A stretch of DNA of 64,000 nucleotides from Actinomyces timonensis DSM 23838 (GTDB lineage Bacteria; Actinomycetota; Actinomycetes; Actinomycetales; Actinomycetaceae): the NCBI RefSeq assembly GCF_000295095.1, contig NZ_JH806633.1, forward strand, positions 859,797 to 923,796, given 5' to 3'. The position numbers were made by a program, and so were the translations under genes. Shown here piece after piece: positions 17,406 through 25,860 of the stretch. The number at the start of each line of letters is the position of its first letter. Position 1 is the stretch's first letter. A model generated the notes under the pieces. That model worked only from the letters and a program-made list of their open reading frames with translations, was not told the origin of the DNA and searched no databases.

Positions 17406-18698
17406 GTGCCGATCAATCGCAGGTCGTTCCTTCATGTAACGGCTATCACCGCATCGCTGTCCGCCGCCGCCGCGTGCAGCAGTTCCTCCCCATCCCCCTC
17501 GAGCAGCTCGGGCGCCCCGGCGGCGGACGCCACCGTCGATCCCGCGGCTCCCGCCGCGGGCGGGGCCAAGGCTGATCTCGTCATCTGGGCGGATCAGAAG
17601 AAGGCCGAGTCCATTCGGGACAAGGCCGCCGCCTGGGGCCAGGCCCAGGGCATCACCGTCGCCGTGCAGATCGTGGCCAACGACCTCCAGCCCAATTTCG
17701 TCACCGCGAACCAGGCCGGCAACGGCCCTGACATCGTCATCGGAGCGCATGACTGGATCGGCAACCTCATCCAGAACGGCTCGATCGTCCCGGTCAGCAT
17801 CAGCGCGAAGGCCAAGGAGAACTTCTCCGACGTCGCTCTGGCCGCGGTCACCTACGACAGCCAGACCTACGCGGTGCCCTATGCCGTTGAATGCGTCGCG
17901 CTGTACATCAACAAGGCGCTGACCTCCCACACGGCGCCCCAATCCATCGAGGAGATCGTCGAGGCCGGCAAGGCCGCCGGGACCAAGGCGGTCCTGGCCA
18001 TCCAGGTCGGCGAGGCCGGCGACGCCTACCACCTGGAGCCGATCTTCACCGCCGGAGGCGGCTACATGTTCGGCAAGAACGCCGACGGCTCCTACAACGC
18101 CGACGACCTCGGGGTGGGTGGCGAGGGCTCGATCAAGGCGGCGGAGAAGATCGCCTGGATGGGCCAGCAGGGCGCGCTCACCACCTCGATCGACAAGAAC
18201 AACGCCATCTCGACCTTCACCGATGGCAACGCCCCCTATCTCCTCACCGGCCCCTGGGCACTGGCGGATGTCAAGAAGGCGGGCATGGACTACGCCGTCG
18301 TCAAAGTGCCCGGGTTCGAGAGCATCCCGGGATCGCAGGCGCGACCCTTCGCCGGTGTCAACTGCTTCTACGTCGCCTCCAACGGCGCGAACAAGGGCTT
18401 CGCCGAGTCATTCGTCATCGACGTCGCCAAGGACTCCTCCTTCGCCGAGGCGATGATGGCCTCCAACGAGCTGCCCCCGGCTCAGAAGGACCTCATCGAG
18501 AAGCTCAAGTCCACCAGCCCGGAGATGGCCGCGTTCAACGACTTCGCGGCCTCAGCCGATCCACTCCCCTCGATCCCCGCGATGGCCGCGGTCTGGGGCC
18601 CCTTGGGCAAGGCGCAGGCCAACATCATCAACGGCGCCGACCCCACGTCGACGATGACCAGCGCTGGCGAGGAGATCAAGAGGTCCATCCAGGGCTGA
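17406..18698 (+). CDS. Maltose-type ABC transporter substrate-binding lipoprotein
   Basis: A 430-residue family-1 solute-binding protein. The N-terminus is a signal peptide ending in a lipobox-like SAAAACSS (Cys near residue 25), then a Ser/Pro/Ala-rich linker, then LVIWADQKKAESIRDKA, GPDIVIGAHDWIGNLIQNG, YAVPYAVECVALYINK and a family-typical C-terminal half. GTG at 17406 is preceded by AAGGAGAA. It delivers a maltose/malto-oligosaccharide-type sugar to the two permeases that follow; the exact sugar is not settled. No ATPase gene is nearby, so a shared MsiK-type ATPase elsewhere in the genome is likely. Confidence 0.88.
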   Translation: MPINRRSFLHVTAITASLSAAAACSSSSPSPSSSSGAPAADATVDPAAPAAGGAKADLVIWADQKKAESIRDKAAAWGQAQGITVAVQIVANDLQPNFVTANQAGNGPDIVIGAHDWIGNLIQNGSIVPVSISAKAKENFSDVALAAVTYDSQTYAVPYAVECVALYINKALTSHTAPQSIEEIVEAGKAAGTKAVLAIQVGEAGDAYHLEPIFTAGGGYMFGKNADGSYNADDLGVGGEGSIKAAEKIAWMGQQGALTTSIDKNNAISTFTDGNAPYLLTGPWALADVKKAGMDYAVVKVPGFESIPGSQARPFAGVNCFYVASNGANKGFAESFVIDVAKDSSFAEAMMASNELPPAQKDLIEKLKSTSPEMAAFNDFAASADPLPSIPAMAAVWGPLGKAQANIINGADPTSTMTSAGEEIKRSIQG

Positions 18699-18750
18699 CG
18701 CCCGCCTCCCTCCCAGCCCCTTTGCCGTCAGAACCCGAAAGGCCTCGACA

Positions 18751-20352
18751 ATGCCGTCAACCCCCAAGCCCGCCACACCCCGGGAGAGAACAACAACCCT
18801 GACCGGACTCATCGGTCGCATCACCGCCCTGGCGCTCATCGCCGCCGCCGCCGTCTACCTCATCCCCCTGCTCATCACCTTCAAGATGTGGCTGTGGCTG
18901 GCCATCGTCGTCGTGAGCGTGCTGGCGGCGTTCCTGCTCTACTCCACCAAGCGCTTCATCCCGGGCAAGTACCTCTTCCCCGGCACCTTCTTCCTCGTGA
19001 TCTTCCTCATCGTGCCGATCATCCTGACGATCCAGACGTCCTTCACGAACTTCGGCGATGGATTCCGCGGCACGAAGGAGGAGGCGATCAGCACGATCAC
19101 CAACAACTCCATCCAGCAGACCAAGGACTCCCCGCTCTACAACCTGTCCGTCGGGACGAAGGAGAGCGCCGCGGAGGGCCCCTTCACCCTGTTCCTCGTC
19201 GACCCGGCCACCGGGAAGGCGCTGCGCGGCGCCGACGGCGAGACCGTGTCGGAGGCCGGCTCGGATGTCACCGTCGAGGACGGCTTCGTCACCAAGGCCG
19301 ACGGCTACACGATCCTGAGCGCGCAGCAGGTCAACGATGCCTACAAGAAGATCGAGGCCCTCAACGTGACGGCGAGCGGTGACACGGTCATCAAGCCCCA
19401 GGGCGTGCGCGCCGCCTTCGAGGGCACCCGCTCCATGGTCTACGACAAGGCCTCCGACACGATCACCGCCACCGTTCCCGATCCGAACACCGGCGCCCCG
19501 ACGAGCGTGGTCTACTCGGTGCAGAAGGTCGGCAAGTCCGACTACTTCGTCGCGGACGACGGCACCAAGCTCGCCCAGTCCTGGAAGCAGAACGTGGGAC
19601 TGGAGAACTACAAGCGCCTGTTCACGGACGGCTCTATCGGCAAGCAGTTCTTCAAGGCCTTCCTGTGGACGGTGGTGTTCGCCTTCGGCTCGGTGCTGCT
19701 GAGCTTCCTCGTCGGCTTCTTCCTGGCCCTCACCCTCAACGACGACCGCGTGCGGGGCAAGAAGCTCTACCGCTCCTTCCTCCTGCTCCCCTACGCCGTG
19801 CCCGGTTTCATCTCGCTGCTGGTGTGGTCGAACTTCTACAACAAGGACTTCGGCCTCATCAACCAGACCCTGCATCTGTCCATCCCGTGGCTCTCCGATC
19901 CCACGATGGCCAAGATCGCCATCCTGCTGACCAACACCTGGATGGGCTTCCCCTACATGTTCATCGTGTGCACCGGGGCGCTCCAGTCCATCGCCGGCGA
20001 CGTCAAGGAGGCCGCGAAGATGGATGGCGCCAACGGATGGCAGACCACCACGCGCGTGACCGCGCCGCTCCTGCTGGTCGCCGTCGCCCCGCTGCTCGTG
20101 AGCTCCTTCGCCTTCAACTTCAACAACTTCAACGCCATCCAGCTGCTCACCGGTGGCGGCCCCTTCGGAGCCGATGAGTACACACGCGGCGGCACGGACA
20201 TCCTCATCTCCATGATCTACCGCATCGCCTTCGGCGGCTCTGGCGCCGACTACGGATTCGCCTCCGCGGTCTCCGTCATCCTGTTCATCATCACAGGACT
20301 GCTCGCGGCCATCCAGTTCCGCGCCACCAAGGCGCTCGAAGACATCAACTGA
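18751..20352 (+). CDS. malF: Maltose-type ABC transporter permease (MalF-like)
   Basis: A 533-residue membrane protein. Two N-terminal membrane segments are followed by a large extracytoplasmic loop (about residues 105-290), the P2 loop typical of MalF, and then by the permease core. The EAA loop that docks the ATPase reads EAAKMDGANGWQTTTRVTAPLL. It lies 52 bp after the binding-protein gene and 21 bp before malG, in one operon. The large loop supports a maltose/maltodextrin transporter rather than a shorter generic sugar permease. Confidence 0.9.
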   Translation: MPSTPKPATPRERTTTLTGLIGRITALALIAAAAVYLIPLLITFKMWLWLAIVVVSVLAAFLLYSTKRFIPGKYLFPGTFFLVIFLIVPIILTIQTSFTNFGDGFRGTKEEAISTITNNSIQQTKDSPLYNLSVGTKESAAEGPFTLFLVDPATGKALRGADGETVSEAGSDVTVEDGFVTKADGYTILSAQQVNDAYKKIEALNVTASGDTVIKPQGVRAAFEGTRSMVYDKASDTITATVPDPNTGAPTSVVYSVQKVGKSDYFVADDGTKLAQSWKQNVGLENYKRLFTDGSIGKQFFKAFLWTVVFAFGSVLLSFLVGFFLALTLNDDRVRGKKLYRSFLLLPYAVPGFISLLVWSNFYNKDFGLINQTLHLSIPWLSDPTMAKIAILLTNTWMGFPYMFIVCTGALQSIAGDVKEAAKMDGANGWQTTTRVTAPLLLVAVAPLLVSSFAFNFNNFNAIQLLTGGGPFGADEYTRGGTDILISMIYRIAFGGSGADYGFASAVSVILFIITGLLAAIQFRATKALEDIN

Positions 20353-20373
20353 GCGCGGAAGGACACGATCACC

Positions 20374-21333
20374 ATGACTCAGAACCCCCACGGTGCCAAG
20401 GCGCTCGACGCCGATCAGATCGCCGCGCAGGTGGCCTTCCCCGACGATGAGCCGCCTGCCGCGCCCATTGAGAACAAGATGTCCTTCGGGCGCTGGTTCG
20501 CCGAGATCGGATGGCGGCACGTCGTCGGCATCCTCGCCCTCATCTTCGCCGTCTTCCCGGTGCTGTACGTCATCTCGGCCTCATTCAATCCCCTGGGCAC
20601 GGTCTCCTCGACCAAGCTCATCCCCACCGAGATCAGCCTGACCAACTACTCGCGCCTGCTCAGCAATGAGAAGGGCCCCTTCCTGCGCTGGTACGCCAAC
20701 ACGATCATCGTGTGCGCCGTCGTGGCCGCCTTCCAGATCTTCTTCTCGGTGCTGGCCGCCTACGCCTTCTCCCGCTTCCGCTTCAGGGGCCGCCGCGGCG
20801 GCCTCCTCGCCCTCCTCCTCATCATGATGTTCCCGGCGATCCTCGCCATGATCGCCATCTACAACATGATCAGCGATATCGGCGGGGTCGTCCCGGCCAT
20901 CGGGCTCAACACCCTCACCGGCTACTCGCTGGCCCTCATGGGCGGGGCGCTCGGCCAGGTCTGGCTCATCAAGGGAACCTTCGACACGATCCCCCGGGAG
21001 CTCGACGAGGCGGCCCTCCTCGACGGCTGCACGCACTGGCAGGTCTTCCGGATCATCCTGCTGCCCACTCTCAAGCCGATCCTGGCCACCACCTTCCTGC
21101 TGGCCTTCGTGGGGATCATCTCCGACTTCCTCCTCGGAACGATCTTCCTGACCGATGATTCCAAGAAGACGCTGGCGGTGGGCCTGTACGGCTTGCTCTC
21201 CGGAGACCGCTCCAACAACCTCGGCATGTTCGCCGCCGGCGCGGTGCTGACAATGCTGCCCGTGGTCGCGCTCTTCCAGTACTTGCAGAAGTACATCGTC
21301 GGCGGTGCCACCGCCGGCGCGGTCAAGGGCTGA
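20374..21333 (+). CDS. malG: Maltose-type ABC transporter permease (MalG-like)
   Basis: A 319-residue permease with six predicted membrane segments, a cytoplasmic N-terminal stretch of about 45 residues and the EAA loop DEAALLDGCTHWQVFRIILLPTLKP. The C-terminus VGGATAGAVKG is typical of MalG-type proteins. It partners MalF in the channel, and its stop is followed by a strong hairpin, so the operon ends here. Confidence 0.92.
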   Translation: MTQNPHGAKALDADQIAAQVAFPDDEPPAAPIENKMSFGRWFAEIGWRHVVGILALIFAVFPVLYVISASFNPLGTVSSTKLIPTEISLTNYSRLLSNEKGPFLRWYANTIIVCAVVAAFQIFFSVLAAYAFSRFRFRGRRGGLLALLLIMMFPAILAMIAIYNMISDIGGVVPAIGLNTLTGYSLALMGGALGQVWLIKGTFDTIPRELDEAALLDGCTHWQVFRIILLPTLKPILATTFLLAFVGIISDFLLGTIFLTDDSKKTLAVGLYGLLSGDRSNNLGMFAAGAVLTMLPVVALFQYLQKYIVGGATAGAVKG

Positions 21334-21353
21334 GCCCCGACACCCCCTGACTG

Positions 21354-21382
21354 CTCGTGGCCCCGCCCGCCGGGGCCACGAG
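21354..21382 (+). terminator. Terminator of the sugar transporter operon
   Basis: An 11-bp perfect stem CTCGTGGCCCC / GGGGCCACGAG with a GCCCGCC loop, 20 bases after the malG stop. No T-run follows, usual for this GC content. Confidence 0.75.
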
Positions 21383-21500
21383 GAGCCGTCATCGTCGCGG
21401 GCGCGTGGGATTGTGGGCATCCCGGGTCCAACGGGACGTAGAGTCATCCTAGAAACCGAGCATCGGCTCTGGCCGATCATCCATCCTCGAAGGGGGACCA

Positions 21501-22802
21501 GTGGCGCAGCGCATCACCCTGACGGACATCGCCGAGCAGGCCGGTGTCTCGACGGCGACCGTCTCCCGCGTGCTCAATGGCAAGTCGAACGTGGCCGACG
21601 AGACCCGGCGCCAGGTGCTGGCGGCCCTCGACGTCCTGGGCTACGAGCGCCCCGAGTCCGTCGACAACCGCTCCCGCGGCCTGGTGGGCCTCATCGTCCC
21701 CGAGCTGAGCAATCCGATCTTCCCGCTCTTCGCCCAGGAGATCGAGCAGCTGCTCACACCCAGTGGGCACACGCCGGTGCTGTGCACCCAGACCCCCGGC
21801 GGGGTGAGCGAGGACGAGTACATCGAGATGCTCGTCGAGCGGGGCGTGTCCGGCATCGTCTTCGTCTCCGGGCGGCACGCGGACACGACCGGCAATGTCA
21901 CCCGCTACCTGAAGCTGCGCTCCCGGGGCGTCCCCCTGGTGACGATCAACGGCAACGCCCCCATGATCAAGGCGCCAGGATTCACCACCGATGATCGGGC
22001 CGCGGCTCGAATGGCCGTCGAGCACCTGGCCAACCTCGGGCACCGCCGGATCGGCTTCGCCACCGGCCCCACCCGCATGGTCCCGGCCGTGCGCAAGCGG
22101 GCGGGCTACGAGGACGCCATGAGGGCCTGCTGCCCGGGCGAGGACCTGCGGATCGTGGAGAGCCTCTACACCTACGAGGGCGGGGCGACGGCGGGCGCCG
22201 CCCTGGCCGAGCAGGGATGCACCGGGATCATCTGCGGGTCGGACCTCATGGCGCTGGGCGCCATCAAGGGCATCCAGTCCACCGGCCGCGCGGTCCCCAC
22301 CGATATCTCCGTCATCGGCTACGACGACTCCCCCCTCCTGGCGATGACGCACCCGCCGCTGACGACGGTCCGCCAGCCCGTGGAGGCGATCTGCCGCGCG
22401 GCCATCTCCACGCTGCTCGCGGCGATCAACGGCGAGAAGCCCGTGGATGCGGAGATGACCTTCATCCCCGACCTCATCGTGCGGGGCTCGACCGCCATGG
22501 CGCCGGGTATCGCCGCCCTGCGCGGAAGCGCCGCCACGCCGCCGGGGCCTCAGCGGGACCAGGTGCGCGCCAGGCGCTCCCCCATGGCCTCCAGGCGCTG
22601 GACGATGCCGGCCGCGCCGCCGTCGGACCACTGGCCGCCCGGCGCCCCCGGGTCGGTGAGCGCGTACTGGGAGACAATGCCCGCCCCGGCGAGCTCGCCC
22701 CTGGGAACGGCCGACAGCCCCGCCACGAGGATCGCGGGCAGGGCCAGGCGCGATGCCGCAGTGCCCACCACCTCGGGCACCGAGTCGGCCAGGATGTCGT
22801 AG
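21501..22802 (+). CDS. LacI-family repressor of the sugar locus, with an anomalous C-terminal extension
   Basis: Residues 1-60 hold the LacI helix-turn-helix and hinge (TLTDIAEQAGVSTATVSRVLNG), followed by a periplasmic-binding-like domain to about residue 340 (LVGLIVPELSNPIFP, FTTDDRAAARMAVEHLANLGHRRIGF, ISVIGYDDSPLLAM, DLIVRGSTA). Relatives end near DLIVRGSTA, but here the frame stays open for about 95 more residues, antisense to the end of the glycerate-kinase gene. The extension is Pro/Ala/Arg-rich and looks noncoding, so a normal stop near 22,510 was probably lost or misread. AAGGGGGA precedes the GTG start. Confidence 0.82.
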   Translation: MAQRITLTDIAEQAGVSTATVSRVLNGKSNVADETRRQVLAALDVLGYERPESVDNRSRGLVGLIVPELSNPIFPLFAQEIEQLLTPSGHTPVLCTQTPGGVSEDEYIEMLVERGVSGIVFVSGRHADTTGNVTRYLKLRSRGVPLVTINGNAPMIKAPGFTTDDRAAARMAVEHLANLGHRRIGFATGPTRMVPAVRKRAGYEDAMRACCPGEDLRIVESLYTYEGGATAGAALAEQGCTGIICGSDLMALGAIKGIQSTGRAVPTDISVIGYDDSPLLAMTHPPLTTVRQPVEAICRAAISTLLAAINGEKPVDAEMTFIPDLIVRGSTAMAPGIAALRGSAATPPGPQRDQVRARRSPMASRRWTMPAAPPSDHWPPGAPGSVSAYWETMPAPASSPLGTADSPATRIAGRARRDAAVPTTSGTESARMS

Positions 22803-23767
22803 GCCTCCCCGACGGCGGTGACGACCGCATCCACCTCCTCCACGGCCGCGTCGAGACCCAGGAGCCCCGCCGCGACTCGGGCCCCGGGCAGGGCGCGGGC
22901 CCCGAGCGCTAGCAGGACCATCGCCGCCCCTCCCCCGGCGCCCGTCCCCCAGGCCGAGGGGCGCGGCTGCCCATCACGGCCAGCCTCCGCGCCCGCGCCG
23001 CCGCTCGCCGCCTGGATGAGCGGGAGCGCTCCCGGGCCGGGGGCTCCCCGGCTCGCGCCTGAGGCGAGGGCGGAGGCCTGGGAGCAGGCCTGGCGGTCGA
23101 GCTCCTGGATCACCTCCGGGGCGAGGTCGGTGAGGGCGGTCAGGGCCTGCCCCGCGCCGCTCATCCCGCCCAGCGGCAGGGTGTCGGCCAGGGCGAGGAC
23201 GATGCCGCGACCGGCCAGCAGGCCGCGGGCCCGCTCGGCTCCTCCGAGGGCGTCGAGCAGTCCGGCGCCGCCGTCGTGCGCGGCGGTGCGGGCGAGCCCG
23301 ACGACGAGCACGTCTCCCTCGCCGGTGCTCTCCAGCGCTTGGCGCAGGGCCTCGCCGAGGCCCCGCGTGCTGCCGCGCTCGGCCTCGATGCCCGCCTCAT
23401 GGCGATCGGCGGGGACGGGGGCCGTGCTCGCGGCGTCGAGAATCCATGTGGCGCCCGGGGCGGCGCTGGCTCGTGGGCCCGCAGCGCTGGCCGGGGCGAG
23501 CCGGAGGAGGCCTGCCCGCCGCTCCTGGCCCAGGGGCCCGGGGGCCTGGAGGACGATCCGGCTCTCGACGACGCTCGGGGGGATCGCCTCGGCGAGGCCG
23601 GGGCCGCCGTCGGGGATTGGCAGGAGCGCGAGGGAGTCGTCCGGGCGGGCGCGTACCCAGCCGCGGGCCAGCGCCTCGGCGGCCTCGCGAGCGCCCAGAC
23701 CGAGCGCGGCGATGGGCGCGCCCCCGGGCTCGGGGCTCATCGCCCCCGGGGCGATGAGGACCCTCAT
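22550..23767 (-). CDS. Glycerate-kinase-like protein
   Basis: A 405-residue protein with the general layout of glycerate kinase: MRVLIAPGA at the start, GGMSGAGQALTALTDLAP in the middle, and GTGAGGGAAMVLLALGARALPGARVAAG near residue 280. Key family motifs are altered: the usual DSFKG near the start reads GAMSP, DGGEGT reads DGGPGL and the TGEGRLD(x)Q motif reads TAVGEAYDILAD. It may have lost kinase activity or changed its substrate. Its ATG overlaps the upstream peptidase stop (ATGA), so the two are coupled. The 3' end overlaps the LacI reading frame in antisense. Confidence 0.72.
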   Translation of the reverse strand: MRVLIAPGAMSPEPGGAPIAALGLGAREAAEALARGWVRARPDDSLALLPIPDGGPGLAEAIPPSVVESRIVLQAPGPLGQERRAGLLRLAPASAAGPRASAAPGATWILDAASTAPVPADRHEAGIEAERGSTRGLGEALRQALESTGEGDVLVVGLARTAAHDGGAGLLDALGGAERARGLLAGRGIVLALADTLPLGGMSGAGQALTALTDLAPEVIQELDRQACSQASALASGASRGAPGPGALPLIQAASGGAGAEAGRDGQPRPSAWGTGAGGGAAMVLLALGARALPGARVAAGLLGLDAAVEEVDAVVTAVGEAYDILADSVPEVVGTAASRLALPAILVAGLSAVPRGELAGAGIVSQYALTDPGAPGGQWSDGGAAGIVQRLEAMGERLARTWSR

Positions 23768-25152
23768 TCCTCGATGGACCCGCCCAGGCGCGCGAGGAGC
23801 AAGGCCTCGGAGACGACGATGCGCTCCAGGTCCCCCAGGTGCATCGACTCGTCCTCGCTGTGGGCGCGGGTGTCCGGGTCCTCGATGCCGGTGACGAGGA
23901 CCTGCGCGTCCGGGAACGTGGACTGGAGAGTGGCGATGAAGGGGATGGAGCCGCCCTGGCCGATGTCGACGGCCTCAGCGCCGAAGCCAGTGCTGAGCGC
24001 CCAGTGGGCGGCGCGGCCGGCGGGCGTGTCCGAGGAGCCGTGGAACGCGGGGCCCGCCTCGCGCCCGGTGACGGTCAGGCGCGCGCCGAAGGGCACGTGC
24101 GAGGACAGGTGGGCGGTGAGCGCCTCGATCGCCGACTCGGGGTCCTGCCCGGGGGCGATGCGCATGGAGATGCGGGCGGTGCAGGAGGGGGCGAGCACGT
24201 TGCCGGAGCGCTCCAGGGGCGTGACGTCCATGCCGATGACGGTGATGGTCGGCTTGGTCCACAGCCGGGCGGTGAGGTCCCCCGTGCCGATGAGCTCGAC
24301 GCCGGGCAGGACGCCGGCGTCGGCGCGGAAGTCCTCCTCGGAGTACTCGGGGAAGTCGGGCGCGGCGGTCGGCTCGCTCACGAGCCCGGGGACGGCGACG
24401 TCGCCCGCGTCGTCGTGGAGCGTGGACACGAGGCGGCACATGGTGGTCACGGCGTCGAGGACCGGGCCGCCGTACTGGCCCGAGTGCAGGGCGTGGTCAA
24501 GCACGTCGATGCGGGCGTCGACCTGGACGACGCCGCGCAGCGAGGTGGTGAGCGCGGGGACGCCGACCCTCCAGTTCGAGGAGTCGGCCACGATGATGAC
24601 GTCGGCGTCGAGGCGGTCGCGGTGGGCGGCGAGGAAGGCCTCGAAGGAGGGAGAGCCGACCTCCTCCTCCCCCTCGATGTAGACCGTCACCGAGCAGGGC
24701 AGCTGCCCGCCGCCGAGCTCGCGCAGGATCCGCAGGGCGTGGGGGTGCGTGACGACGCCGGCGCCGTCGTCGGAGGTGCCCCGCCCGAAGAGCCGCTCGC
24801 CGCGCTGCTCGGCGACGAAGGGGTCGGCCTGCTGCCAGGCGGAGGGGTCGCCCACGGGCTGGACGTCGTGGTGGGAGTAGATGAGCACGTGCGGGGAGCC
24901 CGCGGGCCCCTCGGCGTGGGCGAGGACCGCGGGGCGGCCGGGTGTGCCGTCAGGGCAGTCGACGCTGGTGACCTCCGCCTCCAGCCCGGCGTCGCGAAGG
25001 AGGGCGGCCACGTGCTCGGCTGAGCGGAGCACCTCGGCCTGGTCGTGGCTGGAGGCGGAGACCGCGGGGATGGCAACGAGGTCGGTGAGGTCGGAGACGA
25101 TGGTCGGGAAGGCGTCGCGCACCGCGGCGCGGATGGAGTCGACGGTGATCAT
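23764..25152 (-). CDS. M20-family metallopeptidase (dipeptidase-type)
   Basis: A 462-residue zinc peptidase of the M20/CPG2 type. Metal ligands are readable: YSHHDVQP (His), GRGTSDDGAG (bridging Asp), IEGEEEVGSP (catalytic Glu and ligand Glu), IVADSSNW (Asp) and RAHSEDES near the C-terminus (His). An inserted dimerisation domain spans about residues 200-360. It should cleave dipeptides or N-acylated amino acids in the cytoplasm. TACCCT (25160-25165) lies 7 nt before the ATG, again leaderless-like. It is followed directly by the glycerate-kinase-like gene. Confidence 0.9.
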   Translation of the reverse strand: MITVDSIRAAVRDAFPTIVSDLTDLVAIPAVSASSHDQAEVLRSAEHVAALLRDAGLEAEVTSVDCPDGTPGRPAVLAHAEGPAGSPHVLIYSHHDVQPVGDPSAWQQADPFVAEQRGERLFGRGTSDDGAGVVTHPHALRILRELGGGQLPCSVTVYIEGEEEVGSPSFEAFLAAHRDRLDADVIIVADSSNWRVGVPALTTSLRGVVQVDARIDVLDHALHSGQYGGPVLDAVTTMCRLVSTLHDDAGDVAVPGLVSEPTAAPDFPEYSEEDFRADAGVLPGVELIGTGDLTARLWTKPTITVIGMDVTPLERSGNVLAPSCTARISMRIAPGQDPESAIEALTAHLSSHVPFGARLTVTGREAGPAFHGSSDTPAGRAAHWALSTGFGAEAVDIGQGGSIPFIATLQSTFPDAQVLVTGIEDPDTRAHSEDESMHLGDLERIVVSEALLLARLGGSIEE

Positions 25153-25159
25153 GGTTTGC

Positions 25160-25186
25160 AGGGTAGCGCGGATGAGCCGCTACCCT
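25160..25186. promoter_or_regulatory. Divergent leaderless promoter pair
   Basis: Two -10 hexamers of identical sequence TACCCT face opposite ways: one on the minus strand at 25160-25165 (7 nt before the peptidase ATG), the other on the plus strand at 25181-25186 (6 nt before the DUF3043 GTG). The start codons are only 40 bp apart, so both mRNAs would begin at or next to the start codon. Confidence 0.6.
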
Positions 25187-25192
25187 GAGCCG

Positions 25193-25789
25193 GTGAAGCT
25201 CTTCAAGAAGAACGAGGCTCCCGCCCCCGCTCCCGAGCCCGAGACGACGCTGTCCAAGGCCGTGGGCAAGGGCCGCCCCACCCCCAAGCGCCGTGATGCC
25301 GAGGCCAAGGGCCTGCACCCGGTGGTGCCCACGGACCGCCAGGCCGCCAAGCGAGAGGCCCGCGCCAGGCGCGACGAGGCCTGGGAGCGCCAGCGCGTGG
25401 CGATGGAGACGGGCGACGAGCGCTACCTGCCCGCCCGGGACAAGGGCCCGGTCAAGCGCTACATCCGCGACTACATCGACGCCCGGTTCTCCGTGGGCGA
25501 GTACTTCCTGCCGGTGGCCTTCATCGTCGTCATCCTGGGCATGTTCGGGCAGTCCATGCCGCAGACCATGCTGTGGCTCATGATCGGGCTCTACGCGCTG
25601 ACCCTCCTCATGATCCTCGACGTCGTCGCCTGCTGGCTCATCCTGCGCCGGCGCCTCGACGCCAAGTTCGGCCGGGAGAAGTGGTCGGGGCAGGGACGGA
25701 TCTTCTGGTACATCATGTCCCGCTGCGTCTCCATGCGCCGGATGCGCCAGCCCAAGCCGCAGGTGGCCCGCCGCCAGTACCCGAAGTGA
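25193..25789 (+). CDS. DUF3043 family membrane protein
   Basis: A 198-residue actinobacterial protein. It begins with a charged, proline-rich cytoplasmic half (GKGRPTPKRRDAEAKG, RQAAKREARARRDEAW, GPVKRYIRDYIDAR), then two membrane segments (about 107-125 and 131-150) and a basic tail. These features are typical of DUF3043. Function unknown. The GTG at 25193 is chosen by the TACCCT hexamer 6 nt upstream; longer upstream frames overlap the divergent peptidase. Confidence 0.85.
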   Translation: MKLFKKNEAPAPAPEPETTLSKAVGKGRPTPKRRDAEAKGLHPVVPTDRQAAKREARARRDEAWERQRVAMETGDERYLPARDKGPVKRYIRDYIDARFSVGEYFLPVAFIVVILGMFGQSMPQTMLWLMIGLYALTLLMILDVVACWLILRRRLDAKFGREKWSGQGRIFWYIMSRCVSMRRMRQPKPQVARRQYPK

Positions 25790-25860
25790 CGGGCGGGGTC
25801 CTGTTCGCTACCGGCACCAGCCCCCTTCCCGCGCCCGGAGCGCGGGGTTAGCGTCAGGCC

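Noticed and set aside
18757-20520. A 587-codon open frame on the minus strand
   Set aside because: Antisense to the malF gene, which has clear family motifs.
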